Translations under genes and position numbers: made by a program
NCBI GenBank assembly: GCA_964019415.1
Contig: OZ025872.1
Location: forward strand, 6,432,322-6,496,321
DNA from: Ianthella basta
Lineage: Eukaryota; Porifera; Demospongiae; Verongiida; Ianthellidae
Length of the DNA stretch: 64,000 bases
Direction: 5' to 3'
Notes under the pieces: generated by a model
What the model was told of the DNA's origin: nothing
Databases searched by the model: none
Seen by the model: only the letters and a program-made list of their open reading frames with translations
In this document: in pieces, positions 18,848 through 31,056 of the stretch
Layout of the letters: each line of letters starts with the position of its first letter
Numbering within the stretch: the stretch's first letter is position 1

Positions 18848-21800
18848 GCTGTAAAATTGAAACGAGAATGGGGTATGGACATTGTTGTGCACACATGAAT
18901 GGTTTCAAGAGGTCACATCAACATGCAGTGTCACACTGCAGCTGGCCAACATCTCTCCTAGCTGCATACAGAAACCATCTCCCCAGGGCACTTTGCTTAT
19001 CACATGCAGTGTTCCACTATACACTTGTACTATATTAGCAGTGAATCGTTACACTCCTGCATGTATGTATGTGTTTAAGTACATTTCCTCAGAGTGAAGT
19101 ACCCATTTTTAGAAAATATATATAGCTTGTTGTGATTTCAAATCAATCAGTGCATGCATGTACACAGAATATCATTTACTGCTAGCTCTAACTCGCTTGA
19201 TCCCTGTATTTTACTGTTTTACTCTGTAGTGTATACTCTAACTTCTAAAGGTACCAGGTACGGTACGCTGACGAAGCACCCCTCGAGTTGTTGTCTCAGC
19301 TGATCTACACGAGCTCTTCTTGGAGAGTTGATTCCACCGTTGCTTACGTACCTGGAAAGAGACCACGGGAATCCGAAGTTTTCCAAAGTGCGCACCCGAT
19401 TTGGTAAAGAAGTCGGACGAAAATTAAACAAGAGCCGCAGTACGAATCACCCAAGTCTCTTCGCCATCCGCCACTAATCATAAACTTGCTACACTACAGA
19501 GAGAAGAGACCGCCGAAGCAAGACGATAGCACGAGGTGTGGTAATTCGTTATCGGCATATTCACATTGATGACTAATCATGTTTCACTGGGTGCAAAAGT
19601 GGAGGTGTGAATTCGAATGTGAGGGCAGAGGGCGTATTTTGGGGCTGGTACTTCAAATGTTGTAAAGGTGGCATATGTACATAGCAAGAGCAACATGATG
19701 TCAAGCTAGATGCCACTATTGCCCACTGAGACAAAGTGTTATTACAGGCAAGTTCAGCCTACATCACCGCCAACTCACATGCACTCATCCCTCACTCCTC
19801 TCAGACAGACACCACGGGCATGAGCATCATTATGCATAGACTTGAGGTCACTGGGACTAGCACCCCAGTGACTTCATGATGTGCACCATGCATGTTCTAT
19901 CAAAGCTGTGTTACATATTATATACATACGTACTTGAGAACTGCATGGAGGTCACACACATACGTATAATACATTGACTTTGTGGTCAACTGGTTGACTT
20001 GATTTTGCAAGACCTAATGTGCATGGAGTATGTGTACTCTCACTGTTCTCTCTGTCAGCTGTTACATAGCTATGGGAGGTTGCATCTGCAGGCAGTGGCC
20101 GAGCAAAGAGGAAGAATCTGTAGCTGACCGTTATGAAGCAGACACTCCACATGAGCCACACCCACAAGCTGGCCCTCATCCTGTGAGTCTAGTATTGCAG
20201 CTGTAGTGGGAGACAGTGGTTAGTATAGTAATGGGAAATGATGGTTAAGTGTGATCAGGTTAGCCATGGACTGATTGATCATTATCAGTGTCCATCTACT
20301 GCAAGGACTGAATTGAGTGCCAGTCAGTGCAAGGCTTAACTCCTGCATGCATGTATGTGGGATGTATATGTATCTGCATACTTTACATAACAGTGAAATA
20401 TGCAGTTAAATTCTACATTGCCATGGCTTTGCATATGTTTATGTGGAACCTGTGATGTGCCCATGCATGCATGACTGGAGGGCCAGAGAGCCACTGTTTC
20501 AATTTGACTGCGTCATGTCAATATATCACTTACACAACACATCTAGTACAAAGTGTTGGTGCAGATTGCAGTGAAATGCAGTGACAACATGCAGCTTCAA
20601 TGCACATGGTCACTGACAAGTTTTGCAGTTGTGCCTAGGGCAAGTTGTGTAGCTGCTACATCATATTCCGGCTTGCACTATTGCTGGTGCTCAGTCTCCT
20701 GATCTTAGATCAGCAATCCACTAGCACAACTACTCCACTTGCAACGGTGGTGGCCACTTTCTGCATTTAGTGGCTAACTATTACACTGCAAAAACAAGGA
20801 TAGTAGAATTATATTATACCTTGGATATAACTGTTACAGTAGTACAACTGTGGTAAGACTGTAGTATGCTTGTAGTATACCAACTGAGTATACATGCAGT
20901 ATACTTTGTGATATTCTGCATGGTATTATGGAAACAGAGTATATATATGCTATACCATGAGTATACCACATTTGGTATACCATTCCACTATTGGTATATA
21001 TCAACAGTACACCAGGATATGGTGGCTGTAAACAATAGCAGTTTCAAGGTCCTCAAATATGACTGCCATCATCATTATAAACATCATCATCTCTATATCA
21101 TGTCTTGCCATTAATGTCATTCTATAGTATCATTGTAAGTCTCAAACTGTGCAATGACAAATGAAATTTTGTTGTTAAAACCTTTCTTAAAAACAACTGT
21201 TGTATAATAATAAAATGACCTTCTGCCCTATTATTAATTATATAGTTACAAGGAAGTCTATAGCTATATATAACGTAAGTTGCAGTGGGTGACTATCTCC
21301 CAGTGTATGTCCATTAACTAGCTGGCTACCCCAGGATCATTTGTACACAGTAAAATATATGCTGAGAGGTGTGCAATAATCAATGCGGAAACAAGAATTG
21401 CAACTACTTTAAACTCACGGAGGATGCCCATATGCCACACACACGCATGCAGAAATTTCTCATATAGGCTTTGTCAGCCAAAAAGAGTTTAAGTTCCCAA
21501 ATTTAAAGGGAGTATCTATACTTTTTAGCGAGAAAATCACATATAACATGGTTGCCAGTCAGCCTTTTTTTCTAGTGGACTTGGCTGCACTGCCAGATTG
21601 ACAATAACAGTGGGTTTGGCACAGCCACAACATGTAGAAACAGAAAATTACATAATTCAAAACATGTCAGTTAGTGTACGTAGCATTAACAATGTTTTGA
21701 ATACTTACAAGTGTCTGTTTCTGCTGCTGTGCCTTGATGGTGAAAGGCTCTATGCTGCTGCTGAATGTTACAATTATCTTTACCTATTATAAATTGTACA

Positions 21801-21869
21801 GATTATCAATTAACCTCACATAATGCTTAAGGGTCTGCAGTACTATGCAAGTTGATAGTATTGTGCATG
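18848..21869. other. Gene-poor spacer
   Basis: I see no exon I can support. Bases about 19250-19570 form a GC-richer island unlike its surroundings, without recognisable termini. From 20800 the sequence is AT-rich with many GTATAC/TATAC words, which may be an old repeat. Confidence 0.35.
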
Positions 21870-22046
21870 CAGTGAAACCTGTCTAAGACAACCACCTGTG
21901 TGCAGTTCTAACTGGTCATTATAGAGAGGTGGCTGCTCTACAGAGGTAGATTGCAATGTTTTAGAGCCATATTCATGGCCAGGGGGACTGGCTGCTTTTA
22001 TAGAGGTGGCTGCCCAACACAGTGACATCTTAGACACGTTCCACTG
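21870..22046. mobile_element. 177-bp MITE with CAGTGRAAC ends
   Basis: The left end CAGTGAAACCTGTCTAAGA is mirrored at the right (reverse complement CAGTGGAACGTGTCTAAGA, two mismatches). It belongs to the same terminal class as the arms of 1797-2648. Confidence 0.7.
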
Positions 22047-23683
22047 TAATATTATGTATATGTTGCTATTCCGCAGTAGTTATATACCCTACAGCAGGCC
22101 ACACATGCTACAAACATATATGCAGTGTATAGTATAGGTTTTCCTTGACCTTACTAACTTTATATAAATTGCTTCCACCTAGTCTGTGGTGTGTTGGTAA
22201 TGCTATCAATTATTAGCTAGATACTAGCTATAGCTATAGAATGACTCATATTTAGCATCTCAGTTCTGAAATCATAATTATGAAATCCAGTGAAATCCCA
22301 GAAATCTCATGAAATCTTAGAGATTTAAAAATCTGTACACTATTCTTGGCAGTAACGATGACCCCTCTAGAACAACAATAATTAAGTGCTATAGGGCTAC
22401 TAATTTTAGTGAGTAGTGAGTAGTGTAAATATATCTCCAGAAACTTAATTTTGTGTATACCTGCAAAATACGTAGGATAGATAGGATTGATAGGGAAGAT
22501 GCTTCCCCGCTTGTAATCTGACGCATCACGCATAATGCATGGGTGGGGCACTGCTGACGCCATATATATACCCCTCAAGGTCTCGTCTGTGGGCATGTTC
22601 CTTAAGCTCCCCCCCTTCACTTTCCTGGTAATAATAGAACTAGAGACGCTAGCATGCTCATAACATTGTACGATTCTAGATGCACTCCACAAAGTGCCCG
22701 CAGGTGCATCAATGGGATTCAGAATGATGCACACTTTGTCTGGTTTGCTAGTCCCTTTTTGCACCCCACATGCAAGAGTGTAGTACTATATGGTGCAACA
22801 CTATTCAATGTAGGGACAATAGTGAATGTTCCACTGTGTAGTAGCCTTTCCTTGTTTCTGTACTATTTATACCAGCCCCACCTCTTTAGTAGTTTTGTCG
22901 AAAATTTTGATTCTTACTTGTTTCTGCACTTTTTATGGAGTGTAAGCTCAGATATGATGCATTGCTACAACCACAGGACAGCACTGCAAGTATATGGCCC
23001 TCATGTTTTTATTCTGGAGTGGAACCGTAGTGGCAGCTAGAACCTAGGCTCCGCACTAAGTCAGGAACGTCCACCGGAAGCTATCTTGCAGTAATTAAAA
23101 TGACGGCCCACTGACACAACCACTGTGGATGTCCATCTAAACAACCCGCTGGCTAACGGCAACCGAAGCTTGTCCCGTATGCACTTGCGAACACTCATCT
23201 GTCCGCGTTGTGGGGCTATTGGCCCAAAACTTTAAAAGAGGACTATTTACTAAGCGACAATATTGCTGTATGGAATAGGAAAGGAAGTTTATCACTGAAC
23301 CATGTCCACATTACATTGGCACTTCATAAAACAACATGTTTATGTTTTGGTGACTTTTCCCTATATAGGCCATCACTTTTCCACACAGCTATTGTATGCA
23401 TACAGAGAGTATATCATTGAATTATCACACAGATTCACACAGTACTGAGTAGTACGTACAATCTAACTTACAGACCAGACTGGAACTGCCATTAGTGTGG
23501 GTGTGGGTGTGCCAGTTGGCATGTATATAGCTTTGTGGACATACAGTATGTTAGATCTAGAGTATGTGTGTGAGAGTGTTTGGGTGTTGATGACATTGTT
23601 GGGTTACATTGGGGGCAGACTGAGTGACATTCACATTACTTATTTCCACAACATTTATAATAGCTATAGCTACTCTGCATATG
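22047..23683. other. Gene-poor spacer
   Basis: A minus-strand open frame of 170 codons (22252-22764) has no family resemblance that I recognise and no splice or promoter context. I see nothing else to support. Confidence 0.35.
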
Positions 23684-24333
23684 TAGGGGTGGGCGGTATT
23701 TCGGTATATTTAGTTAACTTCGGTGTTTGCTGGATACCGAATATTATCGGTGGGTTGAATAGGGATACCGAGATACCAATTCTTTTCGGTTTTACTTGGT
23801 ATGAGCTACATTTGTAACTAATACTTCCATACTTAGTAGTGGTAGTCCACAGCAGCAGGCAGGACAGGCAGGAATTAGGTCTACAGTAAGAGGCCGTTTC
23901 GACGTTTAAGTACGTAGAACTTGTCCTCACCTGTCCCGCTTCGTCGCTTTTTCGTTCTTCTTGAAGCGCCACCCATCATCTTTGGAGTGAAACTTCTTAA
24001 TGATGGTGAAGTTTCCGAGTACCCGCTGGCATCCGTCGGCTCGGTAAAGAAGTCTGCTTCGAATCTGAGCGTCGCTTGCAATCGGCCATGTTTTCATTCG
24101 CAATATACGGATTTTGCAATACAATATCCGGAGGTATCCTAACTTCGCGGGTATTTTTAGCAATGTTGGTTGCAAATCGATGCTTTCTGCAAGAGAACAG
24201 TTGAAACACTTTCAAATACAGATGCAGTAAATCAATGAAAGCTAATTGGCTATTTAGTCGGTTTTTAGTAATATCGAGGTATTTGTTGGAATAGTTATTC
24301 AGTATTGAAAAAAGTCAATACCGCCCACCTTTA
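23684..24333. mobile_element. 650-bp hAT-type MITE with 8-bp target duplication
   Basis: The ends are TAGGGGTGGGCGGTATT on the left and its near inverse at the right (reverse complement TAAAGGTGGGCGGTATT). TGCATATG is duplicated on both sides (23676-23683 and 24334-24341). An 8-bp duplication plus TAGGGGTGGGC ends is the hAT signature. No transposase is present; short internal frames are not recognisable. Confidence 0.85.
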
Positions 24334-24465
24334 TGCATATGTATTATATTTATCCACTTGTCTGCTTAAGTCATGTATTTTTTTGAAGTTCCAATTCCCA
24401 TGCATGCATTGTGCTGATGATGAAAGTGAAATGTATTATGCCTGGAAAACCTAGACTGTAAATAT

Positions 24466-24600
24466 GGATGAGGGGGTCCACATATTTCAGGGTAGGTCCA
24501 AATATTTCAGTCCATTTCTGAACTATTAGTTCCAGGGGGTCCAAATATTTCAAAATATTTGGACTGGGGAGTCCAAATATTTTGGGGTCCAATTTTTTCA
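24466..24600. repeat. Inverted/direct repeats of GGTCCAAATATTTCA
   Basis: Several copies of GGTCCAAATATTTCA in both orientations (for example the palindrome TCCAAATATTTCAAAATATTTGGA) fold into a hairpin. It looks like a MITE remnant without clear ends. Confidence 0.45.
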
Positions 24601-25134
24601 TGACAGACCAACCGTACACGTGATTGCGTCATTGTAAACAGGCATATTGCGCCTAGCAACGTTTCACGGATGCTGGGAAACCTCCACTTGTGGACTGGCT
24701 CGCAGAACCATCTAACCTACAAAAGGCACTTACCTGCCGAAAACGGCATAGAACTGTGGGTAATATATCCTCCTACTCCCTGTCATTCAGGAGTTACAGC
24801 TGACGGAGAAGAATTAAGAAGAAGAAGACGAAACACCGAAAAAGGCGTCAATGCTTTCTACATGCATGACACCGCCCTGGCGCTTGGAAGTAACGTTAGC
24901 TCTGTAAACTGTACAGCCTACCCTCCCAGCTGGCTGTTCCTTTTGTCGGTTCTTGCTTCTGTTCAGGAGTAGTGCTACTTTTTGTTTGTATTACAGCATA
25001 CAAACAACCATCCCTACATAGACTGCACTACCATGCTGTCTGATTGTACAATACGTACATAATAAAAATTGTACTGAGTGCATGCAGTGATAGTGGTTGG
25101 GATTTAAGATTGCTTCTTCCATTTCATACTGCAG
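24601..25134. other. No gene recognised
   Basis: Contains short open frames, a GAAGAAGAAGA stretch at about 24820 and an AATAAA signal near 25060. A first exon for the downstream GTPase could lie here but is not evident. Confidence 0.3.
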
Positions 25135-26016
25135 CCTGCGGTACAAAGCCCTCATGTGGGATTAGAAGCAAAAAGACAATCTAGCCTAACAGATGAGGCA
25201 AGGCATTGGAGTTTCATTAGAGGTGTTTTCTCTAAATTGAAGGAGGACTGTCCCATATTTGGTATTCTGGTGATCGGTGAGACTGGAACAGGTAAGTCTA
25301 CTCTTATCAATAACCTCTTAGGGAAAGAGGTTGCACCAGTTGGGCACAGCATGAAATCGGAGACTCTACGTCTAACTCCACATGAGGTTGCAGTGGAGGG
25401 AGTGCCCGTAGTTGTGTATGACACACCAGGCCTGGATGATGCGAATGGAGAAGATGAAGAGAAGCATCTGGAAGACATGAAGAGTCTATTGGAAAGACGG
25501 AAAATCCACCCGGTGATCTACTGCTTTAAGATGACAGAGACCAGGATGCGAAGAGGTCTTATTCGCACATTTAAGGAATACAACAAGATCGGGGTGCCAT
25601 GGGAGCAGACTGTTATCACCCTCACATTCGCTGACAAAGAAGAAGACACAACTAATTACAGGTTTTCTCAGATGCAGGAACAAGTGAAAGAGACTCTCAC
25701 TGAAGAGGTTAAGGTGAAGCCGAGCTCTGTTGAGAAGCTAAAGATTTGCCCAACTGCAAAATTTCCCAATGAAGCACTTCCAACTGGAAGGCCATGGTAT
25801 GTTCCATTTTGGTTGGATGTTGTGGAGGTGCTTGTCCCTGCTGCACTGGCTAAGTTTCTGATAATCCATGAGGACAACATCCGCATGAGGGGTATGTCAG
25901 CTTCCGTCCAGCACAGACAGGTCTCTATTGTCCTAACTGGGAAAGACAAGGAGAGATTTGACAGAAGGATGAATCAGATCCATGTGGAGGGTGAGGAGAC
26001 TCTAGACTACGTTTGA
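25135..26016 (+). CDS. AIG1/GIMAP-type (TOC34-like) GTPase domain protein
   Basis: The exon starts after an ACTGCAG acceptor at 25134 and runs open to TGA at 26014-26016. No ATG begins this frame at its 5' end (the codon at 25156 is GTG), so an upstream exon must supply the start. Motifs are the P-loop GETGTGKST followed by LINNLLG, a threonine-rich switch region (SETLRLTPHEV), G3 DTPGLDD and a G4-like TFADKEED. Length and motif spacing fit the AIG1-type septin/TRAFAC GTPases (GIMAP, TOC34), which dimerise on membranes. In animals they act in immune-cell survival and defence. The last 40 residues (VSIVLTGKDKERFDRRM) are polar. Nearby Roc-like GTPase and CARD genes suggest, but do not prove, a shared immune role. 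Confidence 0.8.
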   Translation, partial: PAVQSPHVGLEAKRQSSLTDEARHWSFIRGVFSKLKEDCPIFGILVIGETGTGKSTLINNLLGKEVAPVGHSMKSETLRLTPHEVAVEGVPVVVYDTPGLDDANGEDEEKHLEDMKSLLERRKIHPVIYCFKMTETRMRRGLIRTFKEYNKIGVPWEQTVITLTFADKEEDTTNYRFSQMQEQVKETLTEEVKVKPSSVEKLKICPTAKFPNEALPTGRPWYVPFWLDVVEVLVPAALAKFLIIHEDNIRMRGMSASVQHRQVSIVLTGKDKERFDRRMNQIHVEGEETLDYV

Positions 26017-26263
26017 GTTTTTATTATGTTATAATTATTTTCATAAGTGCATATTTTTGGAATAATGTGTGCTTATATAATAGCTCTATAGATGTAGTTA
26101 CAAGGAAAGTAATCGTGAAGAAGCTCAAGTTCCTTGCTGCACAAGGGTACAAAATAAAGGGTTAAAAGTTGTGTCCTAGTCCAAATTTGCCTGCTCCTTC
26201 CTACTCTAACCTGTGCATGTCCATGCTGTTCTTGATCCTCTACATTGTCTGTTCAAGTTCAAG

Positions 26264-26488
<225 letters not shown>

Positions 26489-26638
26489 TGTACATCTGTG
26501 TAGTATTGCTGCATATACATGTGTGTACCCAAGCATACAATGTTTTGCGCCATGAGTGTAGGGATTTGATTGCTGTGTGTAACCGGCAGCATTAATTATT
26601 GTATTATCATGCATGCATGCCTGAAGCAAATAATGTCA

Positions 26639-26639
<1 letters not shown>

Positions 26640-26672
<33 letters not shown>
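26640..26672. repeat. (TA)n microsatellite
   Basis: Alternating TA run of about 32 bases. Confidence 0.9.
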
Positions 26673-26675
<3 letters not shown>

Positions 26676-26706
26676 CATAACATGTATCAATACTTCAATC
26701 TTTGCA

Positions 26707-26799
26707 GTGACAGATGACAGTGGAGACTGGAAAGAAGCAGGGCGTCGACGGACATTTTCCCAGCCTCTTCCTGCTTCTATCTGGAAGACGTTTCACTAG
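26707..26799 (+). CDS. Possible terminal exon, product unrecognised
   Basis: After TTTGCAG a frame encodes about 30 residues (VTDDSGDWKEAG...) and stops. It could be a small 3' exon related to the upstream GTPase gene, but no partner exon or phase check supports this. Confidence 0.25.
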   Translation: MTDDSGDWKEAGRRRTFSQPLPASIWKTFH

Positions 26800-27104
26800 T
26801 ACATGCAATAATTATGTATTTAATATCACTATGTTACTGGTAGCTATGAAATATGTTTTGTGCAATAGCAATTATGAATACCAGTATATATACCCTATTA
26901 CTACGACAATCTTGGGTTGAGAAATCTCATATCAACTAGGAGCCCAGGGCTGGTAGGTGGTCCTTTGACTTATTGATGTCTCCGCAACCATTAGCGACAC
27001 AATGGAAGTATGATGACATCAATTATATATTACATAAGGCCCATTAACTAATTGTAATAACAGTTCAAATACGTAATAGCGAGGTTTCCAGTACTCCCAA
27101 AATG

Positions 27105-27390
27105 GATGAAGGTAGCCCAAATATGGCTGGGGATGAACAAGAAGATCCATCTGCATGACATTAGATCAACAGTTCCGTGAACTCCACCATCAGTTACCTA
27201 AAGACATGAGAGAAAGTTTTATCAAGCTAGCCGACGAGGTGATCCAGAAACTAAAGTGCGCAAATACATCAGCCACCCCAAACCACTCAACCTCACTCTC
27301 CACCATGCACCTCCCTCTGATCAAGAGCTTGCTACAGATGCAAGGAAGAAGGCGTTGGAGCCAGACAGAAGTCTAGAGATCTAGAGCAAG
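27105..27390 (+). pseudogene. First copy of helical-domain gene exon (paralogue of 31919-32237), frame broken
   Basis: It starts AAAATGGATGAAGG, like AAAATGGACGGAGG at 31915. It shares IKLADEV (KLADEV in the other copy) and SDQELA (SEQELA in the other) in order. Reading the same protein requires one extra base near 27157 and another near 27308; otherwise stops intervene. A related coding piece continues at 27432, where the RTE element interrupts it. Function unknown. Confidence 0.4.
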
Positions 27391-27442
27391 GTGAGGTAAT
27401 GCACGTTATCATTGTAGGCTTTCTGCAATAGAAGATGTTCAA

Positions 27443-30400
27443 TCAATCAATCAATCAATCAATCATACACAGCTTTGTCTCCAATGCTGGAGGTCGCTGG
27501 AATTATTTTCTAACAGTTCTGTGCAAGAAATAGTTAGTTCACATCATGCTGTACTAAATAGTTCAATAATTAACTGTTCAATTTACTTTCAGATCATCAG
27601 CCCATCTTTTCCTTGGTCTTCCCCTCGGTCGCTTTCCGGGCACATTCTCCATATACACCTTCTTTACCATCCTGTCATCTGTCATTTCTTCCATCTTCTT
27701 TAACCATTCTGTCTTCTTGTTCTCTACTCTTGATACCACTGCCACCTGTCCCAGTCTTGATCTAATATCAACATTCCTCACTTTGTCCAACATAGTCACT
27801 CCTTCCACTCTCCTCAGGCATCTCATTTCAAGGGCTTGTATTCTGCTCTTGTGTCTCTCTAGCAGGGTCCAGGTCTCACATGCATACAACAGAGTTGGCA
27901 TCACCGTGGCATTGATCACTCTAAGTTTTGTTGCCTTGCTCAGTTCTCTTCGATCAATTATCTCTTTTCTCATAGCTCCAATCACTTTGGATGCTGCTCC
28001 TATTCTGTGGTCTACCTCTGCTTCACATGATCCCTCTTCATCTAACATGGCTCCTAGATACTTCATTGTCTTCACATTTTCTATCTCCACTCCATTTACT
28101 GTAATGTTGCATGTGCCTCCTCCTCTCTTCACCACCATTACCTTTGTCTTTCCCCAATTGATTGTCATTCTCCATTTCATCATCACTTCATCCAGCACCT
28201 TCACATTTCTTTCTGCATCCTCATCTCTTTCTGTCACTAACATTAGGTCATCGGCAAACAAGAGAAGCTGTATTATGCCTGTTTCCATCTCAACTCCTCC
28301 TTCAAACCTCTGTTTTGCCTCCCTCACAATGTTGTCCATAAAGATGTTAAATAGCCATGGTGACATAGTGCATCCCTGTCTCACTCCTTGTCCTACTCCA
28401 AACCAGTCTGATTTCTGACCTTGAACCCTGACACATGCCTTACCATCATCATATAGTGACCTCACTGCTCTTATCAGCTCACCATTCACTCCATATGCCC
28501 TAAGCACTCTCCACAATAACTCCCTGTCTACCCTGTCGTATGCTTTCTCTAAGTCCACACAAACCATCAGCATCCTCTTGTTCTTTTCAATAATCTTCTC
28601 TCCTAACTGCCTGACAGTAAACAACTGGTCTACACAGCTCCTCCCTCTTCGGAATGCCCCCTGCTCTTCCAACACTTTCCCTTCGGTGATTGTCCTCATC
28701 CTCTTCTCCAACACACTGGCATACACCTTGCCAGGTATACTCAGCAAGCTGATGCCCCGGTAATTCTCGCATTGGGTTCTGCTTCCTTTCTTGTGGATCG
28801 GGACAATCAGTGCCCTTCGCCAGTCCATTGGGACACTCCCACTCCTCCATGCCAGGTCCATGATTTTGTGCAGCCACTCTACCACTACCCCTCCACCTGC
28901 TTTCAGCATTTCTCCAGTGACCCCACATACTCCAGGTGCTTTCCTATTCTTCAGTCTCAAGATGCTTGAGCACACTTCCTCCATACTTATCCTCTCATGT
29001 CTAGTCCCCTCTACTCGTTCTTCTTCTCTGCTTGCAATTTTGCATTCATTCTGTTGAACTCCTTCACCCTGTAACAGTGATGCAAAGTACTCTTTCCACC
29101 TATTCCTAACCTCTTCCTCCTCACACAGCACCTGTCCACTTTCATCACATACTCTTCCCACTTCACTGCTACCCTTTGTCCTATCTCTTATCTTCGCCCA
29201 AAACCTCCTCTGATTGTGTTGGAAATCTCCCTGCAATGTCTCGCCAATTTTCTTCCATTCCTCATTTTTCGCTTTCCTCACTGTATGACTTGCTGCCCTT
29301 TTGGCCTTCAGGTAAACTTCCTTTGCATTCTCAGTCTTCACTTGTAGCCACCTCTTATATGCCTCCTTCTTGCTTTTCACTGCCACTTCAACCTCCTTGC
29401 TCCACCATGCAGTCCTCTTCTCTTTTCTGACTTTCTTTCTTCCACACACTACTTCAGCTACCTCCTTAACGTCACTCTTAAATTCATTCCATGCCGCTTC
29501 CACATCATCCCCATTCACACACTTTGCTTCCCTCATTTTTTGGCTCAGTTTTGCACAATATTTCGTATTTCCCTCTTTAGTTCGCAGTCTCTCACTTCTC
29601 AGCTGACTCTTCTTTTCTGTCTTCTTAGTCTGCTTTCTACCCCTCACTTTCATCTTCATCAGCACCAGGTGGTGATCGCTACCAATCTCAGCCCCGCGTA
29701 CCACTCTCACATCATTCACATCTTTTCTCAGATCTGATCTTACTAAAAAGTAGTCTATGATGGACCGAAGTTGTCTTCCTGGACACTTCCAGGTGAACTT
29801 ATGAATTTCTTTGTGCTCAAAGTGGGTATTCATTATGCTGAATTCATTTTCTGCACTAAACCTGAGTAACCTGCTTCCACTATCATTCTTCACCCTTTCA
29901 CCATGCTTCCCAATCACACCAATCCATTCTTCCACATCATTGCCGACCCTTGCATTAAAATCTCCCAGTACTACCACCTTGTCCCCTCTAGGTACTCTAT
30001 CTACCACTTCCTGAAGTTGTGCATAGAACCCATCTTTGGTTTCGTTGTCCCTGTCATCCGTTGGGGCATACACCTGCACGAGCGTCATCCACACTCCCGC
30101 GACCCGTAGCCTAATCATTACGCACCTTTCACTTACGCACCTCCAGCTTCTGACGCAGTCCGCCAAGCGCTCTGCTACGATTATCCCCACACCGCACTTC
30201 GCTCGCCCTTCTGTCACTCCAGCGTAGACATACCTCGCTCCATCTATTTCTGTCATGCCATTTCCTCTCGCTTTAGTCTCACTGAGACCGAGGACATCGA
30301 TGTTGTAACGCGCCATTTCCCGAACCACTTCTTCTTCTCTCGATCTTAATGTTCTAACGTTCCAGGTACCTATTCTATAGATATTACTTGCCTCCTCAGT

Positions 30401-30480
30401 TGGCGATACCATCATTGGTGCTTCGGTGGGTTGTCAAATCGTAGACAAGGAGCCCGACGCGAAGGCTAATCTGCCTTCTG
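27443..30480 (-). mobile_element. Full-length RTE-type non-LTR retrotransposon with 10-bp target duplication
   Basis: Perfect direct repeats AGATGTTCAA (27433-27442 and 30481-30490) bracket the element. On its own strand it has a 5' leader of about 65 bases, one 945-codon open frame, a 3' UTR of about 110 bases and a 3' tail of TGAT tetranucleotides (27443-27468). A tandem-repeat tail rather than poly(A), a single endonuclease-RT frame and a total of about 3.04 kb are all characteristic of the RTE clade. Both ends and the frame are intact, so it appears young. Confidence 0.9.
27578..30415 (-). CDS. RTE endonuclease-reverse transcriptase, 945 aa, intact
   Basis: The N-terminal apurinic-type endonuclease starts RIGTWNVRTLRSREEE and contains LSETKARG, VYAPTDD, GDFNARVG and SDHHLV (about residue 245). 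A basic linker follows. The reverse transcriptase contains WRRALIVPIHKKG, YRGISLL, VDLEKAYDRV, GVRQGCTMSP and the catalytic LLFADDLMLV (about residue 719). The C-terminal region has ACETWTL, LEMRCLRRV and a basic tail GKRPRGRPRKRW. There are no internal stops or frame breaks. It nicks target DNA and primes reverse transcription on it. The many plus-strand open frames over this interval are antisense shadows. Confidence 0.95.
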   Translation of the reverse strand: MMVSPTEEASNIYRIGTWNVRTLRSREEEVVREMARYNIDVLGLSETKARGNGMTEIDGARYVYAGVTEGRAKCGVGIIVAERLADCVRSWRCVSERCVMIRLRVAGVWMTLVQVYAPTDDRDNETKDGFYAQLQEVVDRVPRGDKVVVLGDFNARVGNDVEEWIGVIGKHGERVKNDSGSRLLRFSAENEFSIMNTHFEHKEIHKFTWKCPGRQLRSIIDYFLVRSDLRKDVNDVRVVRGAEIGSDHHLVLMKMKVRGRKQTKKTEKKSQLRSERLRTKEGNTKYCAKLSQKMREAKCVNGDDVEAAWNEFKSDVKEVAEVVCGRKKVRKEKRTAWWSKEVEVAVKSKKEAYKRWLQVKTENAKEVYLKAKRAASHTVRKAKNEEWKKIGETLQGDFQHNQRRFWAKIRDRTKGSSEVGRVCDESGQVLCEEEEVRNRWKEYFASLLQGEGVQQNECKIASREEERVEGTRHERISMEEVCSSILRLKNRKAPGVCGVTGEMLKAGGGVVVEWLHKIMDLAWRSGSVPMDWRRALIVPIHKKGSRTQCENYRGISLLSIPGKVYASVLEKRMRTITEGKVLEEQGAFRRGRSCVDQLFTVRQLGEKIIEKNKRMLMVCVDLEKAYDRVDRELLWRVLRAYGVNGELIRAVRSLYDDGKACVRVQGQKSDWFGVGQGVRQGCTMSPWLFNIFMDNIVREAKQRFEGGVEMETGIIQLLLFADDLMLVTERDEDAERNVKVLDEVMMKWRMTINWGKTKVMVVKRGGGTCNITVNGVEIENVKTMKYLGAMLDEEGSCEAEVDHRIGAASKVIGAMRKEIIDRRELSKATKLRVINATVMPTLLYACETWTLLERHKSRIQALEMRCLRRVEGVTMLDKVRNVDIRSRLGQVAVVSRVENKKTEWLKKMEEMTDDRMVKKVYMENVPGKRPRGRPRKRWADDLKVN

Positions 30481-30635
30481 AGATGTTCAAGCAGTACTGA
30501 AAAAATGTAACTTCAAGGAGGCAATCCTGCTATGCACTCAGGTTAGTGTACTCGTGCCACACAACATGGATCTAATTGGAAGTCACAGGCACATGCAGAT
30601 ACAAGTAGCTAGCTATAAGGACATACAAACACATG

Positions 30636-31056
<421 letters not shown>

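Larger units (their letters stand above)
27432..30541 (+). pseudogene. Exon split by an RTE retrotransposon
   Basis: With one target copy and the insertion set aside, the sequence after the acceptor AATAG (27431) is an open exon. It reads DVQAVLKKCNFKEAILLCTQ and ends at a GTTAGT donor at 30542. The RTE element (27443-30480) lies inside it, flanked by AGATGTTCAA on both sides. The exon probably belongs to the helical-domain gene starting near 27105. The insertion adds stops and must disrupt it unless spliced around. Confidence 0.55.

Noticed and set aside
22252..22764. 170-codon minus-strand open frame
   Set aside because: No recognisable family, no splice sites or promoter, and it lies in AT-rich spacer; it may be chance or an old repeat.
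27717..28418. 233-codon plus-strand open frame and similar ones to 30227
   Set aside because: Antisense shadows of the intact RTE reverse transcriptase on the minus strand.
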